Shown here: positions 15,680-25,036 of the stretch, one piece after another
Numbering within the stretch: the first letter of the stretch is position 1
Layout of the letters: each line of letters starts with the position of its first letter
Assembly (NCBI GenBank): GCA_022823865.1
Contig: JAJEHF010000133.1
Location: forward strand, 1 to 64,000
Direction of reading: 5' to 3'
Origin: Bryobacterales bacterium
GTDB lineage: Bacteria; Acidobacteriota; Terriglobia; Bryobacterales; UBA6623
DNA: 64,000 nt
Translations under genes and position numbers: made by a program
The notes under the pieces: model-generated
What the model was told of the DNA's origin: nothing
The model's input: the letters and a program-made list of their open reading frames with translations, nothing else
Database searches by the model: none

Positions 15680-16837
15680 ATGTCGAGCAGACCCGCGGCG
15701 GGAGCGGTTGCCGGAGCCGAGACCGTGCGCGGTATCCATCCCGGAACCGGCGAGACGCTAGCCATTAGCACGAGCGGCGGCAGGATTTCCGCAGTCGAAG
15801 CGGCCGCCGGCGAGGCGGAGCCGTTCGTTTCCCCGGGATGGGTGGACTTGCAGGTGAACGGCTTCGCAGGCGTGGATTACAACGACCCGAACACGCCCGC
15901 CGACGATATCGCCCGCTCCATCGAAGTCCAGCGTTCGACCGGCGTAGCGCGCTTCTATCCCACGGTGATCACCGGATCGGGAGAGGACATGCGAGGCTCG
16001 CTGCGGAATCTAGCCATGGCGCGGCGCACCGTCTCCAACGGCTCGGCGATGCTCGGCTTTCACGTCGAAGGGCCGTGGATCTCACCGGATGACGGGCCTC
16101 GCGGGGCGCACCCGCAGCGGCACGTGCGACCGCCTAGCATCGAAGAGTTCGCGCGCTTTCAAGACGCAGCCGAAGGGGGCATCCGGATCGTCACCCTCAG
16201 CCCGGAACACGACGAGGCGCCGCGCGTGATCGAGCACATGGCAGCCAACAACGTGGTTGTCTCGATTGGACATACCAACGCCACGTCTGCGCAGATCGCC
16301 GACGCCGTCAGCGCCGGTGCGACGATGAGCACTCACTTGGGCAACGGCGCGCACGCGAGAGTCCCGAGGCACGACAACTACATCGTCCACCAGATGGCTG
16401 ACGACCGCCTCTATGCAGGCCTGATCGTCGACGGGATCCACCTACTGCCAGCGTTCGCCAAGATCGCACTGCGAGTCAAGGGGCCGCGCCGATCGATTCT
16501 CGTCACCGATGCGGTCGCACCGGCCCATTGCGAGCCGGGCATATACCAGCTCGGGGAGCAGCAAGTCGAACTGTTGCCCAGCCGCCGGGTCGAACTCGCC
16601 AGCAGCCGGCGGCTGGCGGGATCTGCCCTGAGCATGGATCGCGGCGTCGAGAACGCGATGCGATTCGGTGGGATGACGCTGCACGAAGCGACTCGACTGG
16701 CCTGCTCGAATCCGGGAGCGGCGATGGGCTTGCCGGAACGCACGGAATACCTCGCTCCCGGACAAGCCGCCGACTTCACCCTGTTCCGATTGGAGGGCGG
16801 CAACCTAGAGGTGATCCGCACCGTCACCGCAGGCTGA
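15680..16837 (+). CDS. nagA: N-acetylglucosamine-6-phosphate deacetylase
   Basis: It hydrolyses GlcNAc-6-phosphate to glucosamine-6-phosphate and acetate in amino-sugar recycling. The 385-residue protein has the NagA amidohydrolase pattern: WVDLQVNGFAGVDY near 55, HVEGPW with the metal-binding Glu, SIGHTNAT, ATMSTHLGNGAHAR, HQMADDRLYAGLIVDGIHL and LVTDAVAPA. The usual THLFNAM stretch appears as THLGNGA, a modest deviation. It is followed by tmk and holB on the same strand. With anmK at 42.4 kb, the window holds two separate wall-sugar recycling genes. Confidence 0.88.
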   Translation: MSSRPAAGAVAGAETVRGIHPGTGETLAISTSGGRISAVEAAAGEAEPFVSPGWVDLQVNGFAGVDYNDPNTPADDIARSIEVQRSTGVARFYPTVITGSGEDMRGSLRNLAMARRTVSNGSAMLGFHVEGPWISPDDGPRGAHPQRHVRPPSIEEFARFQDAAEGGIRIVTLSPEHDEAPRVIEHMAANNVVVSIGHTNATSAQIADAVSAGATMSTHLGNGAHARVPRHDNYIVHQMADDRLYAGLIVDGIHLLPAFAKIALRVKGPRRSILVTDAVAPAHCEPGIYQLGEQQVELLPSRRVELASSRRLAGSALSMDRGVENAMRFGGMTLHEATRLACSNPGAAMGLPERTEYLAPGQAADFTLFRLEGGNLEVIRTVTAG

Positions 16838-16862
16838 CCGACCGGCTGGCCGGGGATATAAT
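16834..16862 (+). promoter_or_regulatory. Sigma70-type promoter of tmk, leaderless
   Basis: A perfect TATAAT (16857-16862) follows CTGACC (16834-16839) with a 17-base spacer. The TTG start of tmk begins 6 bases after the -10. No Shine-Dalgarno sequence is present, so initiation on a leaderless mRNA is likely. Confidence 0.55.
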
Positions 16863-16868
16863 CGCAAC

Positions 16869-17537
16869 TTGCCGAGGGCCGGATACTTCATCAGCGTCGA
16901 GGGAATCGACGGCTGCGGCAAGACAACCCAGATCCGGCTCCTCGTCGAGCGGCTGGCGGCGATGGGCCTACCGACGCTGCTCGCGCAAGAACCCGGCGGA
17001 ACGGCGATCGGGCGGAGGATTCGAAGCGTTCTGCTCGACGCTCGAAACCACGGGATCGAGCCGATGACCGAGCTGTTGCTGTTCTTCGCGTCACGGGCGC
17101 AAAACGTGGCAGAAGTCATCCGCCCGGCCCTAGATGCCGGTCAAGTCGTGGTTTGCGATCGCTTCACAGATGCGAGCGTCGCCTACCAAGGCTACGGTCG
17201 AGGACTAGGCTCCGCCGCGGTGCAACAGCTGAGCGAAGTCGCCTGCGGCGATTTGCAACCCGACCTGACACTGTGGCTGGACATCGAGCCGGCGGCCGCC
17301 CTGGCGAGGGTGGGCGAACGAGAATCCGGCCGGAGCGCCGGCAGGGACCGCATGGAGTCAGAGGCGCTGGAATTCTTCCTGCGCGTTCGGGACGGATACG
17401 CTCAGATGCATGCCGACCAGCCGCAACGAATTCGCCGTGTTGTAGCCGAGGGCTCGGTCTCGGAGGTCTTTGGGCGAGTGTTGGCCGCCGCGCTTCCGGC
17501 ACTTTCTGAGCGCGGCCTGGTGGCGCGGAGCGACTGA
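16869..17537 (+). CDS. tmk: Thymidylate kinase
   Basis: It phosphorylates dTMP to dTDP with ATP. The 222-residue protein shows the P-loop EGIDGCGKTT at 11-20, EPGGTAIG (dTMP-binding loop) near 41, DRFTDASVAYQGYGRGL (DRY-like motif) and LWLDIEPAAALAR with the LID region after it. The length is typical of bacterial Tmk. The start is TTG 16869; no ATG or GTG is available upstream in frame near the promoter. Its TGA overlaps the holB ATG by one base (TGATG), indicating coupled translation. Confidence 0.93.
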   Translation: MPRAGYFISVEGIDGCGKTTQIRLLVERLAAMGLPTLLAQEPGGTAIGRRIRSVLLDARNHGIEPMTELLLFFASRAQNVAEVIRPALDAGQVVVCDRFTDASVAYQGYGRGLGSAAVQQLSEVACGDLQPDLTLWLDIEPAAALARVGERESGRSAGRDRMESEALEFFLRVRDGYAQMHADQPQRIRRVVAEGSVSEVFGRVLAAALPALSERGLVARSD

Positions 17538-18610
17538 TGCCAGCACCTCGATTCTTTGGCCACCGCCGCATCGCCGCATCACTCTGGCGAATGGTGTCCG
17601 AGGATCGCCTGCCGCAGACGCTGCTGTTCGCCGGAAAGCTAGGCATCGGCAAGGCCACCTTGGCCCGCCACCTGGCGGCGGGAATGAACTGCGCGTCCGG
17701 GCCGGGCAAGCCGTGCGGCGAATGCTCGGCCTGCATCAGGATCCTCGAAGGCGACCTTTCGTCGGAGCAGTTCCGCGAGCGGATCGAGGCACGGCGCAAG
17801 CTGACGGCGGAAAAGCGCAAGGGCGCTCCGCTCGTGGTCGCGACGCACCCGGATGTGCTCATTTTCCCCCCGGACGGGCCGATGCAGCTGCTATCGATTG
17901 ACCAAGCTCGCATGCTGCGGGAGTCGGCTCGCCTCGCTCCCGCAGAGGGGCGTCGCAGGATCTTCGTGCTCGAACACGCGGACCGCGCCACGGACGAAGC
18001 CTCGAATGCGCTGTTGAAGACACTGGAGGAGCCGGCTGCCAGCCTGACGATCATCCTGACGTCCGAGAACCCGTTCGCCCTCCTGCCGACCATACGGTCC
18101 CGAGCCATCCCGTTCTACTTTTCCCCCTTGGCGAGGAGCGAAATGGACGAGTTCATGCAATCGCGGGACGAGGTTGCCGAGGAAGACCGAGCTCTGGTCA
18201 GCGCGTGGGCGGAAGGCAGTCCCGGCGCGGCGATCAGTCTGGACATGGAAGAGTTCGCGCGTCGCCGACACGCGATGCTGACCCTGCTCCGAGCCGCGCT
18301 AAAGCGCGGCGAATTCGCCAAGCTGTCTGTTGAGATCGGATCGCTCGGCAGAGGCGAATCGGGTCAGATCGACCGGCTGGCCGCGATGCTGCACTCGCTC
18401 TTGCGGGACCTGCTGCTGATGCGCGTCAAAGCCCCAGCTGACCTCGTGCATCATGACATCGCCGCGGAGTTGGAACCGCTCGCGCGCCGGGTGAGCTTTC
18501 CCTGGCTCGAGCGGGCGGTGGCGGCGCTCCAAGAGCTGGAGCAGCTCCAGCGCTTGAACGTGCAGAAACAGATCGCATTCGAAGCATACGCCCTGAAACT
18601 GCAACGCTAG
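17537..18610 (+). CDS. holB: DNA polymerase III delta-prime subunit
   Basis: A clamp-loader AAA+ protein of 357 residues. It has GKLGIGKATLARHLA (Walker A), the four-Cys zinc module CASGPGKPCGECSAC near 55, DQARMLRE, and EHADRATDEASNALLKTLEEP (Walker B/SRC-like region with an atypical ending). It places the beta clamp on DNA with gamma/tau and delta. An insertion at about 75-105 (SEQFRERIEARRKLTAEKRK) is unusual in family members I know. The tmk-holB order is common in bacteria and supports both calls. Confidence 0.9.
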   Translation: MPAPRFFGHRRIAASLWRMVSEDRLPQTLLFAGKLGIGKATLARHLAAGMNCASGPGKPCGECSACIRILEGDLSSEQFRERIEARRKLTAEKRKGAPLVVATHPDVLIFPPDGPMQLLSIDQARMLRESARLAPAEGRRRIFVLEHADRATDEASNALLKTLEEPAASLTIILTSENPFALLPTIRSRAIPFYFSPLARSEMDEFMQSRDEVAEEDRALVSAWAEGSPGAAISLDMEEFARRRHAMLTLLRAALKRGEFAKLSVEIGSLGRGESGQIDRLAAMLHSLLRDLLLMRVKAPADLVHHDIAAELEPLARRVSFPWLERAVAALQELEQLQRLNVQKQIAFEAYALKLQR

Positions 18611-18666
18611 CCGGGCGGAAGCAGTACGGCTCGCCGGGGTCTAGACTAAAGCCTGGGAGGAATCCG

Positions 18667-20460
18667 ATGTCTGCAACAGCCCTAGTCGATGTTCCGGCCC
18701 TGCAAGCTCCAGTCGGAGGCCACTTTCTGATCAGTGCCTGCGACTCGGGCGCCGTGCTCACTCCAGAGGCCTTCACCGAGGCGCAGCGCCAAGCGCTGGC
18801 CACGACCAAGCGCTTCGTGGAAGCGGAGGTCGTGCCGCAAATTGCGGAATTCGAACGCAAAGAGCCGGGCCTGGCCCGACAGTTGATCGAGCAGTCTGCC
18901 GAGCTAGGGCTGCTCGGCATCCTCGTGCCGGAGCGGCATGACGGGCTCGAGTTGGACATCACCACGCAGATGCTGGTGGCCGAGGCGATGGGCGGCTACG
19001 CATCGTTCTCGACCACCTACGGAGCCCACGCCGGCATTGGCACATTGCCCTTGGTTTTCTTCGGAACCGAGGAACAGCGGCAGCGGTACCTGCCTCGCAT
19101 GGTCACGGGAGAGCTGCTGGCGGCCTACTGCCTGAGCGAGCCGCAGGCCGGCAGCGACTCGCAGAACTCGCTCACGCGTGCCGAACTCTCCCCAGACGGC
19201 AAGCACTACGTGCTCAACGGCCAGAAGATGTGGATCTCGAACGGGGGCTGGGCCGACCTGTACACGGTATTCGCGAAGGTCGACGGCGAAAAGTTCACCG
19301 CGTTCTTGGTCGAGCGCGCGTTCGACGGCGTCAAGCCGGGAGCCGAAGAGCACAAGATGGGACTGCGCGGCAGCTCGACAACGGCGCTGTACCTAGACAA
19401 TGTCCACGTCCCGGTCGAGAACGTGCTCGGCGAGATCGGCCGCGGGCACGTGATCGCTTTCAACGTCCTCAACATGGGCCGCTTGGAACTGGCAGCCGCA
19501 TGCGTGGGCGGGGCCAAGGACTCGATCTCGGATTCGGCCTCGTACGCGCTGCAGCGCAAGGCGTTCGGGCAGCCGATCGCCCACTTCGGGGCCATCCGCC
19601 AGAAGCTGGCGGACATGGCGGTGCGAGTGTTCGCAAGCGAGTCGATGGTGTACCGCACGTCGGGGATGATCGACGCCAGGCTGGCGAACGTGTCCTGGGA
19701 CAGTCCCGAGGCGGCGCGACAGACGCTCAAGGCTGTGGAGGAGTACGCCATCGAGTGCTCTATCGCCAAGGTCTACGTGTCGGAAGTGCTCGACTTCACG
19801 ACGGACGAGGCCGTGCAAATCCACGGCGGCTACGGCTACCACGAAGACTACGCAGTCGAACGCAACTATCGAGACTCCCGCATTAACCGCATCTTTGAAG
19901 GCACGAACGAGATCAACCGTCTGCTGACGACCGGCATGCTGCTCAAGCGCGCAGGACAGGGGCGCCTAGACTTGCTGAAAGCGGTCGCGCAAGCGGCGAG
20001 GAGCCCAGCAGACGCTGCCCCAGCTGTTGACGACTCCGCTGGCTTGGCCGAGCAGCACGACATCGTGGACCGCATAAGAAAGGCTACCTTGCGCATGGTG
20101 GGCCTCGCCTACCGAAAATTCGGCGATTCGCTGGACCGGCAGCAAGAGGTCGCCGCTGCCGTGGGCGACATGACGGCGGCAGTCTACGCCTGTGACTCGG
20201 CTCTCTTGCGAACCGCGAAACTTGCATCTCGCGGTCGCAGCAGCAGTGCTGGCGACATGCTCACTGTGCTGCTCCAGCAATCTCTGGGCACGGTACGGGA
20301 ACTCGGCGGACTCGTGATCGGCGCATGCAGCGACGGTGCCGAATCGGAGGACACGTGGAAGGCGTTCCAGCAGCTGACCGGCCCGGCTCCTTCAGACCTC
20401 CCGGCGGCGCGGGATCGGATCGCCGCGCGGATCCTCGAGTCGGGCGGCTACTCGCTCTAG
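18667..20460 (+). CDS. Acyl-CoA dehydrogenase, long or very-long-chain type
   Basis: An FAD enzyme of beta-oxidation, 597 residues. The core has LSEPQAGSDSQ, NGQKMWISNGGWADL, FNVLNMGRLELAAA, QAFG-like KAFGQPIAHFGAIRQKLADM and the C-terminal IHGGYGYHEDYAVERNYRDSRINRIFEGTNEINR. About 180 residues follow the core, as in VLCAD/ACAD9-type enzymes and unlike the roughly 380-residue short-chain forms. A GGGAGG site lies 6 bases before ATG 18667. It stands alone and converges with the receptor gene. Confidence 0.9.
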   Translation: MSATALVDVPALQAPVGGHFLISACDSGAVLTPEAFTEAQRQALATTKRFVEAEVVPQIAEFERKEPGLARQLIEQSAELGLLGILVPERHDGLELDITTQMLVAEAMGGYASFSTTYGAHAGIGTLPLVFFGTEEQRQRYLPRMVTGELLAAYCLSEPQAGSDSQNSLTRAELSPDGKHYVLNGQKMWISNGGWADLYTVFAKVDGEKFTAFLVERAFDGVKPGAEEHKMGLRGSSTTALYLDNVHVPVENVLGEIGRGHVIAFNVLNMGRLELAAACVGGAKDSISDSASYALQRKAFGQPIAHFGAIRQKLADMAVRVFASESMVYRTSGMIDARLANVSWDSPEAARQTLKAVEEYAIECSIAKVYVSEVLDFTTDEAVQIHGGYGYHEDYAVERNYRDSRINRIFEGTNEINRLLTTGMLLKRAGQGRLDLLKAVAQAARSPADAAPAVDDSAGLAEQHDIVDRIRKATLRMVGLAYRKFGDSLDRQQEVAAAVGDMTAAVYACDSALLRTAKLASRGRSSSAGDMLTVLLQQSLGTVRELGGLVIGACSDGAESEDTWKAFQQLTGPAPSDLPAARDRIAARILESGGYSL

Positions 20461-20623
20461 CACTGAGCCGCTCGGAATTCGGGCGACGGTCGCGGCCGAC
20501 CGTCTCGAGTGCCGCGGTCCGCGCAGGTGGGAGTGGTGAACGTACTCAGGGTTCGGGCGACCACTGCCCGCGCTAGCGCGCGCATCGCACCACGCCACCG
20601 GCAGATGAACGCCCGGCCGGCAA

Positions 20624-20644
20624 GGGGGGCGGAGGCCGCCCCCC
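20624..20644. terminator. GC-rich hairpin between convergent genes
   Basis: A perfect 9-bp stem, GGGGGGCGG (20624-20632) and CCGCCCCCC (20636-20644), closes a 3-base AGG loop. It lies between the ends of the acyl-CoA dehydrogenase and receptor genes and can fold on either strand. No T-tract follows. Confidence 0.5.
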
Positions 20645-20683
20645 GGGCGCAGCGCCTTGGGAGCGGCCTTGGCTGGAGGCCGG

Positions 20684-23600
20684 CTAGAAGGTGATCCGCA
20701 TGCCGAACTCCATCACTCGGCGCCCGCCGTAGGTGCCTGTGATGAGGCCGAAGTTGCCGGCGCCGACCGAAGTGTTCGGCAGCGCGAAATGCGGGGTGTT
20801 GGTCATGCTGAAGACTTCGGCGCGGAATTGCGCGCGCCACCTCTCGCCCCAGTAGAAGTTCTTCGCCAGCAGCATGTCCAGGTCAAACAACCACGGCCCG
20901 CGAATGCCCGGCAGGTTGCGGGCAGCGTCGCCGAGGGTGAATCGATCCGGAACCGCAAACGCGTCCGGGTTCAACCAGTCGATCGCGCCGTTGAAGTTCG
21001 GCGTGGGCGCGCTCTGCGTCGGGTGCTCGAACGGAGCGCCAGTCAGGTTGGGCCGCAGCACGTGACCGAACGAGAAATCGCCCTTGATGTTCTGGCCGCC
21101 CTGCACGATCGTTCCGATATACCCCCCGCTCTGCATCATGTTGATGGCGGACACCTGCCAGCCGCCCGCGATCGCATTGAGGAGCTTGGGCCACTGCTTG
21201 CCCCAGCGTCGGTTGTGGCCGAAAGGCAGGTCGTACATCGGCGCGGAAACCACTCGGTGCGGCAGCCGGCTTGCCGAGCTGGCCCGCTCGTTCCTCAAGT
21301 CGTACACCGACTGCGGGTAGTAGTTGGTCCCGAAGGTGTCCGCGTTCCCGATGAACCGGATGTTGTCGATCCACTGCGTATGCGTGTACGAGATCGTCCA
21401 ACCGATCCCGTTCCTCATGCGCCGTTCGGTCTTGAACGTGGCAGCGTAGTAATTCGAGATCCCCCAGTTCGGCGACATCAGCTGAATCTGGTCGGCGCGG
21501 CCAGCCCACGCCGTCCAGGGCAGGAAGAGTTCCTTCTGGGTGGCAGTGACTCCAGGAGCGTTGGCCGCCGCCAGGTCATCGGGGTGAATCTGATTGATGT
21601 TGATGTTGTTGTAGGCTTGGTGCCTGGCTAGGGCCCCGAGCAGACCGAACTCCCAGAGCGTGTTCTTCCACCGAGTCTGGAGCGTGAGGTTGAAGTTCTG
21701 CGAATAGGGCAGAACTCGATCTTCGTTCCAGTACTGGATCGTGGAAGTCGGGAAGCGGGTCCCAATGGCACCGAACCCTCCGTTCAGTTCCTCCTCGGGG
21801 ATGTCGTCAAGGGCTCCCGCTGGCAAGCCATCGCGAAGGTAGCTGTTGAGGCCATTGCGCCGACGGAAGATGTTGTCGAACCCTGCACGGCCGGGCTGAA
21901 TCGAGTTGCGGTCGTATGGATTGCCGAAGAAGATCCCGAACCCACCTCGGAGCACCATGGATGAGTCCGCCTTGAGGCGGTATGCGAAGCCGAAACGCGG
22001 TGCGATGTTGTTCTTGTCCCATTGCCACAGGTACTTGCCCGTGCCGTCCCTATTCGGGAAGAGCACCTTGCCGATCGCTCCTTCGGGTATCCCGTTCTGG
22101 CCGGCCAGCGGGTGCGGGCAGAACTCGCAGAAGCCGTTCATGCGCCCGCCAACCTCATAGATGGGCGTCTCGGTTTCGTAGCGCACGCCGAGATTCAGCG
22201 TGAGCCTTGGCGTGACCCTCCAATCGTCTTGGAAGTATCCCGACCAGTACTTGATCCGTTTGCCGATCGGCGCGGCGACGCGCGCGTCCAGATTCCAGAC
22301 CTGACCTAGCAGGAAGTCAGCGAGTCCGACGCCGGTGTTGACATCCCCGCCACCCCTCTCTGGCCATTTCCTTGTGTACTCGCCCCTAGATTCCAGTTGC
22401 CAGAAGGCTGCGGTCTGGCGAGTTCATTGCCTTGAAAGGATGTGTACTTGCCCCCGTACTTCAGGGTGTGATCGCCATGAATGCGGGTGAAGTTGGCCTC
22501 GTAGTCGAAATTCGTGAAGGCAGCCACCCGCTTCGCATAGCCGGCTCCGATGCCGGTCATAGGAATGCGGCTGTTGAAGTTGAATCGCGGGAACGCTTCC
22601 CCGCCCTTCTCAAACCCGGGCATTCCGAGCAGCTCGGCGTAGTCCGTGTCGCAGCAATCACCAGAGAAGCGGTCGATGTAGACACGGTTGAAGCCGACCA
22701 ACACGGCCACGAAATTCGTGGGACTGAACATGTAGGTGTTGTTCAACCCCCAGTTCTGGCGGAGTTGCTCGTTGTTGATCGCGTTCGGGTCGGCCACGCC
22801 GTAGCCGTCTGAATACGCATCGACGACCGCGTTCTTGCTGATGATCGTCCTCAGGAACGTGCTCCACTTCGCGGTGTAGTTGTGGTTGATCTTGATCGTG
22901 TTGTACGTCCGCGTCACGTTCCGCGGAATCTGCTCGACCCAATTCCCGGATTGGTTGGCTGGGTTGCGCGGTTCCCAGCCGGGCGTTGGCTGGGGCAGGT
23001 AGCTCAGCGCCTTGACAGCGACCGGGTCGAACCGACCGGCCGGAATCTGTTGGTTCGGAAACGGATCCGACAGGCGCGGCCTGGTGAACGAGCCCGCTTT
23101 GCGAGTGTCCGGGTCATGGATCGGCACGAGGACGGGATTGCCGCGCCGGTTCTGGAAAGCTCGCGAGAAATCGCCGGTTCGGAATTCCGGGCGACCGACG
23201 CTGCGAATCCGATCCCGCGTGAACGGATTCAGGAACAGGTCGGAGTTGACGAAGAAGAACGTCTTGTTCTTCTTGATCGGTCCGCCAATCGAGACCCCGC
23301 CTTGGTTGCGCCGCAGCGTGGGCTTGCTCACTTGGTTCCAGCCGATCGCGTCAAAAACATCGTTGCGCACGAAGTGGTAGAGGCTGCCGTGGTACTCGTT
23401 GGTCCCGCTTCTGGTGGCCGCCTGGACGGCACCAGCCGAGCTGCGCCCATACTCGGCACCCATCGAGTTCACCTCGACCTTGAACTCCTGCATGGAATCA
23501 ATCGGCGGGACCATCTCGATGTTCTGGACGCCGAGGCCGCCGCGCGTGTTGTTGATTCCGTCGATGTAGGAACCCGCGGACCTAGTGCGCCCGCCGCCAA

Positions 23601-24132
23601 TGGAGATGTTTCCGTTACGCGACCGGTATGCGCCCGGAACAAGGTTGACCAAATTGAAGATGTTGCGTCCGGCAAGGGGCAGCTCCATCATCTGCTCGAT
23701 TTGCACCGCCGAGCCCACGGCGCCGGACGTGGTCTGGACCTGCACCTGGGCGGCGCTGACCTCGACTGTCTCGGTCACGGCGCCGATTTCAAGTGCGAAT
23801 GACTGTTGGATTTCGGAACCGACGTTGAGTCGGAGTCCCAGCACTTCCGCGCGCTTGAACCCGTCGGATTCGGCAGCGATGTTGTACTCGCCGAAGAGCA
23901 TGTTCGGCATGTAATACACGCCGTTGATGCCCGTCTCCGTCGTCGTGACGACACCCGTTTTCGCGTTGGTGATCTCCACCTTCGCCCCGGGTATCACCGC
24001 TCCCGTTTCATCAGTGACGGTTCCATTGATGGTTCCGCGGTCTCCCTGGCCCCACAAGGCCACCGGGATCAGCACAGCGATCACGAAGAAGCTGTGCAGG
24101 CTGAACCCACTGAGCACTCTGCGCGTGTTCAT
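20684..24132 (-). pseudogene. Oar-like TonB-dependent receptor, disrupted by a one-base frameshift
   Basis: An outer-membrane receptor split into two frames. The upstream part runs from ATG 24132 (behind GGAGGAG) through a signal peptide and a carboxypeptidase-regulatory domain (GTINGTVTDETGAVIPGAKVEI), a plug (LPLAGRNIFNLVNLVPG) and part of the barrel. The downstream part holds ADFLLGQ, YFQDDWRVTPRLTLNLGVRYE and the rest of the barrel to TGTYGGRRVMEFGMRITF. The frame changes at a C4 run, 22383-22386. One extra base there restores a single 1149-codon frame and a continuous family match (GNWNLG then EYTRKWPER). It is either a sequencing or assembly error or a recent mutation. Such receptors import large substrates or act in surface adhesion; the ligand is unknown. 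Confidence 0.85.
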
Positions 24133-24281
24133 ACGATCTCCTCCATCGGAAGCTTCGCGACACGCGCCTAGGTTTGACTGGCTCACGAGGACAGCGCCCC
24201 GCTGCAAACCGACACGGCGCGGTAGCCAAGATACCCTGCGGAACCCCTTCTTGCTCTACTCGCGATCAACTCCCGGCGGCG

Positions 24282-24311
24282 ATAGTATCACTAAGTGGCC
24301 CACCGCCACAA
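24282..24311 (-). promoter_or_regulatory. Candidate promoter of the Oar-like receptor
   Basis: On the minus strand TTGTGG (24306-24311) and TACTAT (24282-24287) are separated by 18 bases. This would give a leader of about 140 bases before ATG 24132. Matches to consensus are partial. Confidence 0.3.
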
Positions 24312-24453
24312 TAGTTTTGTGAAGAGAGAGGACTCCCGACTCACCCGCCCGTGGCAGCCAGCCGCACGAGTGTGCGTTTGAAGGGATCGACGCGGGGGCA
24401 AGTATCGCCGTCGCTGGACCAAGAGACAGACGGCAGCGGTTCGTGCACGCGGC

Positions 24454-24957
24454 TCAATCTGAAGCCGGCAGCTTCCACGCCGAATGCGACTCCTCGACCG
24501 ATTCACACGACTCTAATGTCAAATCGCGCCGGAGATGGCTCGGGCCTCCGGTAGGCTGTCCGACACCCTCCGCTACCGCCAAGCACACGCTTCCCGATGC
24601 CAATCGAATCTTGCCGACGCTGTCGAACGAGAAGCGCTGCGATGGCGACGAGTCACACGGCTTGAGGAAGACTTGGGCTCCGGGTTGGTCCGCTTCCGCA
24701 GAAGCGCAGCGGTCATAGGCTGGCATGTAAAGCTGCCCCGATGACGGCTTGTTGATCGCAAACATCTCGTCCGCCGCGCCGGGCTTGCAGGTGTGCGCCA
24801 TGAGGGGAGCGTTGAGATTGAGACGATTTCCAAACCCTGGGACGTCGACGCAGTAGCGCTCGGGCTCGTCGAGGGGGTCGACCAGTTCGATCAGGCCCTC
24901 GGCCTGGCCTAGCACCGGAAACGCCAACGCCGCAATCAGTGTGACTCGTATGAGCAT
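24454..24957 (-). CDS. Small secreted protein with a ricin-type lectin-like fold
   Basis: About 167 residues with a clear signal peptide (MLIRVTLIAALAFPVLGQAEG). The mature part resembles one beta-trefoil lectin domain: pairs of Cys with N/Q-W/F-like patterns such as GNRLNLNAPLMAHTC, YDRCASAE, VFLKPCDSSPSQRFSFDSVGKIRL, VCLAVAEG and LTLESCE. It may bind carbohydrate outside the cell. This is a weak fold-level call. An ATG also occurs at 24966, but it overlaps TAGAAT, which sits 7 bases before ATG 24957; I prefer the latter. It diverges from the PQQ-propeller gene. Confidence 0.65.
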   Translation of the reverse strand: MLIRVTLIAALAFPVLGQAEGLIELVDPLDEPERYCVDVPGFGNRLNLNAPLMAHTCKPGAADEMFAINKPSSGQLYMPAYDRCASAEADQPGAQVFLKPCDSSPSQRFSFDSVGKIRLASGSVCLAVAEGVGQPTGGPSHLRRDLTLESCESVEESHSAWKLPASD

Positions 24958-24964
24958 CGGGGAC

Positions 24965-24970
24965 ATTCTA
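24965..24970 (-). promoter_or_regulatory. -10 element, leaderless start of the lectin-like gene
   Basis: TAGAAT on the minus strand is followed by 7 bases and ATG 24957. The upstream ATG 24966 lies inside the hexamer and would not be transcribed. Confidence 0.45.
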
Positions 24971-25023
24971 GCGCCGTCAGCAGGGGAGGGTTGGCCAAGA
25001 GCTGGAACGGGCTACATGCTTGA

Positions 25024-25029
25024 TACCAT
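25024..25029 (+). promoter_or_regulatory. -10 element, leaderless start of the PQQ-propeller gene
   Basis: TACCAT is followed by 7 bases and ATG 25037, which opens directly onto a signal peptide. An ATG at 25028 overlaps the hexamer. No Shine-Dalgarno sequence is present. Confidence 0.45.
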
Positions 25030-25036
25030 GTTTGGC

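Noticed and set aside
20684-22186. The 3' part of the receptor as a separate gene
   Set aside because: It has no signal peptide or ribosome site. Its sequence continues the barrel of the upstream frame across a C4 run.
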